This document shows, piece after piece, positions 1 to 5,826 of a stretch of DNA of 11,207 bases (positions are counted from its first letter, which is position 1; each line of letters opens with the position of its first letter). The notes under the pieces are model-generated. The model was not told where the DNA came from. It did not search any database and saw only the letters and a list, made by a program, of their open reading frames with translations. The position numbers and the translations under genes are program-made. This DNA is from Cellvibrionales bacterium UBA7375 (lineage in GTDB: Bacteria; Pseudomonadota; Gammaproteobacteria; Pseudomonadales; Porticoccaceae). The DNA lies in NCBI GenBank assembly GCA_002469845.1, contig DKNZ01000034.1, forward strand, positions 1 to 11,207, in the 5' to 3' direction.

Positions 1-470
1 TTTCGATTAATGGTAGAAAAAAACACATGACCACCTGGCTTTACCATTTTGGCACAGGCGCGCACCACTGAGCTGGGGTCGGGAACATGCTCTAGCATTT
101 CTAGGCAGGTAACTGTATCAAAGCTATTTTCATGGGTTTTGGCAAAATCTTCGGCCGTAGACTTTTGGTAGTCTATGGATAGGCCGGATTCCAGTTGGTG
201 AAGTTTGGCTACACCTAGTGGCGCATCACCCATATCAATTCCAGTTACCTGTGCACCTCGCTGAGCCAGGGCTTCCGCTAAAATTCCTCCACCACAGCCC
301 ACATCAAGCACCTTTTTTTCGGCTACAGGCGCTAAATTATCAATCCAATTTGCGCGCAATGGGTTGATGTCATGGAGCGGTTTAAATTCACTGTTTTTGT
401 CCCACCAGCGGCTGGCAAGTTCTTCAAATTTGCGAATTTCATTGGGGTCAACATTTTGTGTATTTGCCAT
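1..470 (-). CDS. ubiG: Ubiquinone biosynthesis O-methyltransferase UbiG (5' part, cut by window edge)
   Basis: This gene was found by translating the minus strand from the ATG at 470-468; it runs without a stop to the left edge, giving 156 residues of a family usually about 230-250 long. UbiG is a SAM-dependent methyltransferase that performs both O-methylations of the ubiquinone ring. The N-terminus contains the family-typical run FEELASRWWDKNSEFKPLH (about residues 15-33). SAM-binding motif I is VLDVGCGGG (54-62), the acidic end of strand beta-2 is GID (77-79), and EMLEHVPDP (124-132) and KPGG (144-147) follow, with STINR at the edge. The start lies 41 bases after the stop of the minus-strand amidohydrolase gene, so the two probably share a transcript. 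No strong ribosome binding site lies at normal spacing; an AGG sits roughly 14 bases upstream. Identity is confident; the C-terminal third is not visible. Confidence 0.95.
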   Translation of the reverse strand, partial: MANTQNVDPNEIRKFEELASRWWDKNSEFKPLHDINPLRANWIDNLAPVAEKKVLDVGCGGGILAEALAQRGAQVTGIDMGDAPLGVAKLHQLESGLSIDYQKSTAEDFAKTHENSFDTVTCLEMLEHVPDPSSVVRACAKMVKPGGHVFFSTINR

Positions 471-510
471 GCTAGTTTTGAATTACCTGCTTTAAGTGAG
501 CTGTTGCCAT

Positions 511-1830
511 CTAGTTAATAAGCTTTTTACCCCAATCTTTAGCCGATTGGATTAGTTTTTGTTCGTCTAGTGTACATAAAGTTCCCGCATTAAGTAGTGG
601 CTGTCCCGCTACCCAGTTATGAGTGATGGGGCTACTAGTGCAGCTGTAAACTAATTGTGCGGCGGGATTATACAGGGGTTGATGGTGAATAGAATCAATT
701 TCTACAGCAATTAAATCTGCATATTTTCCATGTTCGATACTGCCAATTTGACTATTCCAACCCAGTGTTTTCGCACCATTAATGGTTGCCATGCGCAATG
801 CTTGATGGGCCGCATCCGATTGAGTACAGCATTGAATTTGCTGTATTGCGATAGCTGCAGTTTTAACACTGGCCATAAGGTTTAGATTTTTGTTGGTAGC
901 AGATCTAGATGCGCCAAGGCTAAGATTTATGTTGGCTTGTACTAGGGAGTCTAACCAGCCGACATTGCTCGATAGGCTTGAAGTTTCCTCTGGGCATATC
1001 ACTACAGGGTTGTTAGTACTGGCTAAGAGGCTGAGGTCATCGGAATTGAGGTGATTCATTCCAACTAATTGAGTATCTGGTAACAATAAGCCCTGACTAT
1101 TAAGGCGCTGAAGTGGGCGACAGCCGGTTTTTTTATAACAGGCTTCAATTGAGGCTAAAGATTCATTGCAAAGAGCTTGAATCGGCAAGTCTAGCTCGCT
1201 GGCATAGGCCGCCAGTCGCTCAAGTGTTTTGTCCTCTAGGTCGGCAATATCATAAATTCCGCAGGCAACTTTGATAAGGGGGTGGTTAGAGTAGTTGTCA
1301 CGTAATTTTAGACCACGATGGAGATAATCCTCGGCATTTTTGCCGTATGCAGATGTTTTTTCCTGAAGAGTAAAGTTTGTTTGATTGCGAATGCCCGCTT
1401 TGCAGGCGGCTTCAACGGACAACTCGCCAGCGCTTCCCATTTCGGCAAAGCAGGTTGTTCCGGTTTTAATCATTTCAGCAATAGCTATATTGATGCTATC
1501 GGTCACAAATTTAGTATCGGAATATATTTTTTCAGCGTCTTTTGCTTCTGTTTCTATCCCTTGTTTTTCCTGCATCGAATTATCAATGCCGCGCACCAGT
1601 CTGGAGCTGGTGTAGCAATGAGTATTTACCAGCCCCGGCATTAATATATGCTGACTCAGCTCTTGAGTTTCTGTGCTGTTATATTTCTGTTTAGCCTCCC
1701 ATGTGGGCAGCACTTCAATAATACGACCGCCATCAATAGCTACGCTATGATGTTGAAGAATTTGGTTATTGGGAACGATGGGAAGCACCAATTGGCAATG
1801 AAGGATAAGGTCTATTGAAATGGGCGGCAT
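511..1830 (-). CDS. MtaD-like (TRZ/ATZ) amidohydrolase family protein, probable pseudoenzyme
   Basis: A 439-residue, full-length member of the amidohydrolase family that includes 5'-methylthioadenosine/S-adenosylhomocysteine deaminase (MtaD) and TRZ/ATZ hydrolases. The fold is clear: N-terminal beta domain, MPGLVNTH (64-71), AIAEMIKTGTTCFAEM (116-131), the GCRPLQRL helix (236-243), MATINGAKTLG (347-357) and C-terminal IGSIEHGKYADLIAV (362-376). In working relatives zinc is held by HxH, a His in HxxE, and an Asp in the GTDG loop, with a further catalytic His in VHMTQL. Here these read H71-C-Y73, L220-C-N-E223, VGMNHL with Gly257, and GASR with Ser308, so only His71 and Glu223 survive. The frame is uninterrupted, which argues against simple decay. 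An AAGGA ribosome binding site lies just upstream of the ATG. In Pseudomonas this gene likewise neighbours ubiG and gyrA. Family membership is confident; loss of deaminase activity is inferred from a remembered family alignment, and any new role is unknown. Confidence 0.88.
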   Translation of the reverse strand: MPPISIDLILHCQLVLPIVPNNQILQHHSVAIDGGRIIEVLPTWEAKQKYNSTETQELSQHILMPGLVNTHCYTSSRLVRGIDNSMQEKQGIETEAKDAEKIYSDTKFVTDSINIAIAEMIKTGTTCFAEMGSAGELSVEAACKAGIRNQTNFTLQEKTSAYGKNAEDYLHRGLKLRDNYSNHPLIKVACGIYDIADLEDKTLERLAAYASELDLPIQALCNESLASIEACYKKTGCRPLQRLNSQGLLLPDTQLVGMNHLNSDDLSLLASTNNPVVICPEETSSLSSNVGWLDSLVQANINLSLGASRSATNKNLNLMASVKTAAIAIQQIQCCTQSDAAHQALRMATINGAKTLGWNSQIGSIEHGKYADLIAVEIDSIHHQPLYNPAAQLVYSCTSSPITHNWVAGQPLLNAGTLCTLDEQKLIQSAKDWGKKLIN

Positions 1831-1854
1831 AGTTTTTCCTTGGTTAATTAAAAT

Positions 1855-1860
1855 AGTATA
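1855..1860 (-). promoter_or_regulatory. Candidate -10 element for the minus-strand amidohydrolase-ubiG transcript
   Basis: On the minus strand this reads TATACT, five of six matches to the sigma-70 consensus TATAAT, about 25 bases upstream of the amidohydrolase ATG and just upstream of its AAGGA ribosome binding site. No good -35 hexamer lies 16-18 bases further upstream. It would give a very short leader. This is a pattern match only. Confidence 0.3.
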
Positions 1861-1896
1861 CCCATTTTTGGTTGAAATTTGAGATAGTTTTAGTAA

Positions 1897-2097
1897 AAAA
1901 TTACACTTTTAAAAGCTAAATATTTTGATTATTTGCTGTTTGATACTAAAGCTAAATTAGACGGCAATATTAATGGGTTATACCCTGGTTTCTATGGTAG
2001 AATAATCAGCTTAAATCCTGTTGCTGGAGGGGGGAGATCAAATCTTTTATATGCTGATCCTTCTGTGCCGCAAAATGGCATTGCAACAGTAAAATAA
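1897..2097 (+). other. Orphan open frame without ATG, possible 3' remnant of a lost gene
   Basis: A 66-codon frame is open from just after a cluster of stops (1873-1896) to a TAA at 2095-2097, 23 bases before gyrA. It has no in-frame ATG; the first plausible alternative start is TTG at 1933 and has no ribosome binding site. The translation looks protein-like rather than random, with runs such as LDGNINGLYPGFYGR and SNLLYADPSVPQNGIATVK before the stop. I do not recognise a family. It could be the C-terminal tail of a gene whose 5' part was deleted, a short non-ATG gene, or chance in a 290-base gap. The predicted gyrA promoter lies inside it, which favours non-coding or relic status. Confidence 0.25.
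1995..2003 (+). promoter_or_regulatory. Candidate extended -10 promoter for gyrA
   Basis: TGGTAGAAT combines an extended -10 TGn with TAGAAT, five of six matches to TATAAT. It would start transcription about 110 bases upstream of the gyrA ATG. The -35 region (GGGTTA at 17-base spacing) is poor, as is common for extended -10 promoters. No other convincing pair was seen in the 290-base divergent region. Confidence 0.3.
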
Positions 2098-2120
2098 AAT
2101 ACAAAATTTAGAGATAAATT

Positions 2121-4682
2121 ATGGTTGATCCAGCGAAGGAAATCCTTCCGGTAAATATCGAAGATGAGTTAAAAAAATCTTATCTTGATTATGCTATGAG
2201 TGTTATTGTGGGTCGGGCATTGCCTGATGTGCGCGATGGTCTAAAGCCGGTTCATCGTCGCGTCCTTTTTGCGATGAGCGAACTCAATAACGATTGGAAT
2301 AAAGCCTATAAGAAATCTGCTCGTGTGGTGGGTGATGTTATTGGTAAGTACCATCCCCACGGAGACTCTGCGGTTTACGAAACTATTGTTCGTATGGCGC
2401 AGCCATTTTCACTGCGCTATATGTTGGTCGATGGTCAGGGTAACTTTGGTTCTATCGATGGTGATTCTGCGGCAGCAATGCGGTATACCGAAATCCGTAT
2501 GACCAAGCTGGCCCATGCGCTGCTTGAAGACTTGGAAAAAGATACGGTTGATTTTGTTCCAAATTATGACGAGACAGAATCCATTCCCCATGTTTTGCCT
2601 ACACGAATTCCCAACCTTTTAGTTAATGGTTCATCCGGTATTGCGGTGGGTATGGCAACTAATATACCGCCTCACAATCTAACTGAGGTGGTCAAAGGTT
2701 GTCTGGCAGTCATTGAAAATCAAGCTATTACCATTGATGAATTAATGGAATATATTCCGGGTCCTGATTTCCCAACTGGGGCAATTATTAATGGTAAAGC
2801 TGGCATTATTCAGGCTTATCGAACCGGTAGGGGGCGAATTTATCAGCGAGCTAAAGCTGATATTGAGGTGGATGAAAAGACCAAGCGCGAGACAATTATT
2901 ATTACTGAAATTCCTTATCAGTTAAATAAGTCGCGTTTAATAGAGCGTATTGCTGAGCTGGTTAAAGAAAAGAAAATTGAAGGTATTTCTGAGCTTAGAG
3001 ACGAATCAGATAAAGATGGCCTTAGAGTTGTTATTGAGTTGAAGCGGGGTGAAATGGGTGAAGTTGTGCTCAATAATCTCTATGCTCAGACTCAGTTGCA
3101 GTCAGTATTTGGCATCAATATGGTTGCCCTTGTGGATGGTCAGCCAAAGATTCTTAACTTAAAGGACATGCTAGAAGCTTTTGTTCGTCATCGTCGAGAA
3201 GTGGTAACCCGTCGAACAATTTATTTATTGAAAAAAGCCAGAGAAAGAGCCCATACCCTAGAAGGTTTTGCCATTGCTCTGGCTAATATCGATGAAATTA
3301 TTGCCTTAATTAAAAAATCGCCGACCCCAGCAGATGCTCGCGAAGCATTGGTTAGTAAGGGTTGGGCTCCCGGATCTGTTGTAGCTATGCTGGAGCGTGC
3401 CGGGCCTGAGGCTAGTCGTCCCGAATGGCTAGAAGATCAGTATGGATTAAGAAAGGGTAAGTATTTCCTTAGTCCAGAACAGGCCAAAGATATTCTTGAA
3501 TTAAGACTGCACCGCCTTACAGGCATGGAGCAGGATAAGATCATTGAAGAATTTACCATCAAGTTAGAAGAAATAGCTGATTACCAAGATATATTAGGCA
3601 ATATCTCACGCTTAATGTTGGTTATTCGTGAAGAGCTTGAAGCGGTGCTAGAACAATTTGGCGATGAACGTCGCACCGAAATTATTGAATCGCAACATGA
3701 TCTTACAGTTGAAGATTTGATCACAGAAGAAGATCGAGTAGTTACTATTTCTCATGGTGGTTATGCTAAAACCCAGCCATTGACTGACTATCAAGCTCAG
3801 CGCCGTGGCGGAATGGGTAAGTCAGCTACAGCGGTTAAAGACGAAGATTTTGTCGAGCATCTATTAATTGCCAGTACCCATGCAACAATTCTATGTTTTA
3901 CTAATCTTGGTAAGGTTTATTGGCTCAAGGTCTATCAAATACCGGTAGCGGGCAGAAACTCAAGAGGGCGACCTATGGTTAATCTCTTGCCGCTAGACGA
4001 AGGTGAGCGGATCAGTTCTATCTTACCAGTAGAAGAATACAGTGCCGATCAGTATGTAATTATGGCGACGGCTAATGGCACGGTTAAGAAAACCTCACTT
4101 GATCAATATTCAAGACCGCGGAGCGTAGGTTTACGCGCTGTGGATTTAGTGGAGGGCGATCATTTGGTGGGCACTGCCATTATTGATGGTAGTAAAGATA
4201 TTATGTTGTTTAGCTCTGAAGGTAAGGCTGTTCGCTTCTCAGAAACTGACGTTCGCGCTATGGGCCGAGTATCTAAAGGCGTTAGAGGTATGCGATTACC
4301 AGGAAATCATGCAGTTATTTCGATGGTAATACCTGAGAAAGAGGGATTATTGCTAACCGTATGTGAAAATGGCTACGGTAAGCGCACCCATATTAGTGAG
4401 TTCCCAACTAAGGGTCGCGGTGGTAAGGGTATGATCGCTATTCAAGCAAGCGACAGAAATGGCCCTCTTGTCGGTGTCACACAGCTGTTTGATGGCGATG
4501 AAATTATGTTAATTTCCGATCAGGGAACCATGGTGCGTACCCGCGGAGATGAGGTATCTATAGTAGGGCGAAATACACAGGGCGTCAGGGTTATCCGCCT
4601 TAAGGAAAATGAAAAGTTGGTAAGTTTGGCAAGAATTGCCGAGCCAGATGAAGAAGACCAGCTAGAACCAGAAGAAGATTAA
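2121..4682 (+). CDS. gyrA: DNA gyrase subunit A
   Basis: Gyrase A (853 residues; E. coli has 875) forms the A2B2 enzyme with GyrB and introduces negative supercoils using ATP. The N-terminus (EILPVNIEDELKKSYLDYA) fits the family and fixes the start; the ribosome binding site (GAGA at 2111-2114) is weak. The catalytic tyrosine is Tyr122 after Arg121 (RYTE). The quinolone-resistance region reads GDSAVYE at 81-87, that is Ser83 and Glu87, with numbering identical to E. coli. The breakage-reunion domain is followed by the C-terminal beta-pinwheel from about residue 530. The GyrA box, needed for DNA wrapping, reads QRRGGMG at 560-566, with Met where E. coli has Lys and Pseudomonas Arg. A short acidic tail ends the protein, and the long insert of the P. 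aeruginosa pinwheel is absent. It is the first gene of the plus-strand run, 11 bases before pheA. Confidence 0.98.
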   Translation: MVDPAKEILPVNIEDELKKSYLDYAMSVIVGRALPDVRDGLKPVHRRVLFAMSELNNDWNKAYKKSARVVGDVIGKYHPHGDSAVYETIVRMAQPFSLRYMLVDGQGNFGSIDGDSAAAMRYTEIRMTKLAHALLEDLEKDTVDFVPNYDETESIPHVLPTRIPNLLVNGSSGIAVGMATNIPPHNLTEVVKGCLAVIENQAITIDELMEYIPGPDFPTGAIINGKAGIIQAYRTGRGRIYQRAKADIEVDEKTKRETIIITEIPYQLNKSRLIERIAELVKEKKIEGISELRDESDKDGLRVVIELKRGEMGEVVLNNLYAQTQLQSVFGINMVALVDGQPKILNLKDMLEAFVRHRREVVTRRTIYLLKKARERAHTLEGFAIALANIDEIIALIKKSPTPADAREALVSKGWAPGSVVAMLERAGPEASRPEWLEDQYGLRKGKYFLSPEQAKDILELRLHRLTGMEQDKIIEEFTIKLEEIADYQDILGNISRLMLVIREELEAVLEQFGDERRTEIIESQHDLTVEDLITEEDRVVTISHGGYAKTQPLTDYQAQRRGGMGKSATAVKDEDFVEHLLIASTHATILCFTNLGKVYWLKVYQIPVAGRNSRGRPMVNLLPLDEGERISSILPVEEYSADQYVIMATANGTVKKTSLDQYSRPRSVGLRAVDLVEGDHLVGTAIIDGSKDIMLFSSEGKAVRFSETDVRAMGRVSKGVRGMRLPGNHAVISMVIPEKEGLLLTVCENGYGKRTHISEFPTKGRGGKGMIAIQASDRNGPLVGVTQLFDGDEIMLISDQGTMVRTRGDEVSIVGRNTQGVRVIRLKENEKLVSLARIAEPDEEDQLEPEED

Positions 4683-4693
4683 TAGAAGGTAAG

Positions 4694-5782
4694 ATGATGG
4701 CTAAGAAGCATACTTTAGAGTCATTAAGAAAGAAGATTGACGAGATTGATTCACTACTGATCGACAGTATTAGTGAGCGTGCTCGCTGTGCTCAGCAAGT
4801 TGCTGAGGTCAAAGAAAATCAAGGTGAGCAAGCGTACTATAAGCCAGAGCGAGAAGCTCAGGTGTTACGGCGGGTAATGAAAAAAAACCAAGGACCTCTT
4901 GGCAATGAGGATATGGCGCGTCTATTTCGTCAAATAATGTCTGCCTGTCTTGCCTTAGAACAGCCGGTAAAAGTAGCTTATTTAGGTCCTGAAGGCACAT
5001 TTACTCAAGAAGCAGCATTGAAACATTTTGGTGACTCTGCTGTCAGTGTCCCACAATCTGCTATTGATGAAGTATTTCGTGAGGTGCTTTCAGGTTCTTG
5101 TCATTACGGTGTAGTTCCCGTTGAAAATTCCACCGAAGGCGTGATTAGTCATACTCTTGATAGCTTTATGGATTCATCCCTAAAAATTTGTGGTGAAGTT
5201 GAATTGCGAATTCATCAGCATTTTATGGTGGGTACTAATACAGATAAAAATAATATTTCTAGAGTTTACTCCCATGCCCAGTCTCTTGCGCAGTGTAGGC
5301 AGTGGTTAAATTCTAATTTTCCAGCTATTGAAAGAGTGGCGGTTAGCAGTAATGCGGAAGCCGCTAAGCGTGTTCAAGGTGAGTGGAATTCTGCGGCTAT
5401 AGCGGGCGATATGGCGTGTGAACTTTACAGTCTGGAGAAGCTTCATCAGAAAATTGAAGATAACCCTGATAATTCCACAAGATTTTTGATTATTGGGCGC
5501 GAGGAAGTGCCCAAAAGCGGAATAGATAGAACATCACTGGTAGTTTCTGTTCGAAATAAGCCAGGTGCTCTGCACGATTTATTAGAACCCTTTCAGCGCC
5601 ACAACGTAGACATGACACGTCTTGAGTCAAGACCATCACGCAGTAGTAAGTGGACCTATGTGTTCTTTATTGATCTTGAGGGGCATATTGATGACCCGGC
5701 GGTGGCTAACGTACTTGAGGAGCTAAACTCCCAAGTCGTTGAGCTCAAGGTTTTGGGCTCATACCCCTGTGCTGTTCTTTGA
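4694..5782 (+). CDS. pheA: Bifunctional chorismate mutase / prephenate dehydratase (P-protein)
   Basis: PheA converts chorismate to prephenate and then phenylpyruvate, the committed branch to phenylalanine. Three domains are visible in 362 residues. An AroQ-type chorismate mutase spans about 1-90, with active-site basic residues (Arg12, Lys40) and the PERE motif at 51-54. Prephenate dehydratase spans about 93-270, with VENSTEG (143-149) and the catalytic TRF motif (262-264). A C-terminal ACT domain (about 280-362) carries GALH (291-294) and ESRP (311-314), the signature of allosteric phenylalanine inhibition; GALH in place of the enteric GALV is usual for Pseudomonas-type enzymes. The start is either ATG 4694 or the adjacent ATG 4697; the AGAAGG ribosome binding site at 4684-4689 is better spaced for 4697. 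The 11-base gap to gyrA implies cotranscription. No Phe-leader attenuator is visible. Confidence 0.97.
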   Translation: MMAKKHTLESLRKKIDEIDSLLIDSISERARCAQQVAEVKENQGEQAYYKPEREAQVLRRVMKKNQGPLGNEDMARLFRQIMSACLALEQPVKVAYLGPEGTFTQEAALKHFGDSAVSVPQSAIDEVFREVLSGSCHYGVVPVENSTEGVISHTLDSFMDSSLKICGEVELRIHQHFMVGTNTDKNNISRVYSHAQSLAQCRQWLNSNFPAIERVAVSSNAEAAKRVQGEWNSAAIAGDMACELYSLEKLHQKIEDNPDNSTRFLIIGREEVPKSGIDRTSLVVSVRNKPGALHDLLEPFQRHNVDMTRLESRPSRSSKWTYVFFIDLEGHIDDPAVANVLEELNSQVVELKVLGSYPCAVL

Positions 5783-5826
5783 ATAAAGTGTAGTTTTTAA
5801 TCACAGTAAGAATTTCTGGTAATTCC

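Noticed and set aside
1318..1644. Plus-strand open frame inside the amidohydrolase gene
   Set aside because: It overlaps the conserved family motifs on the opposite strand and has no recognisable domain; it is a shadow frame.
2367..2381. GyrA quinolone-region residues Ser83 and Glu87
   Set aside because: Ser83 is the sensitive wild-type residue, and Glu at position 87 is natural in several bacteria such as Acinetobacter, so this is not evidence of selected resistance.
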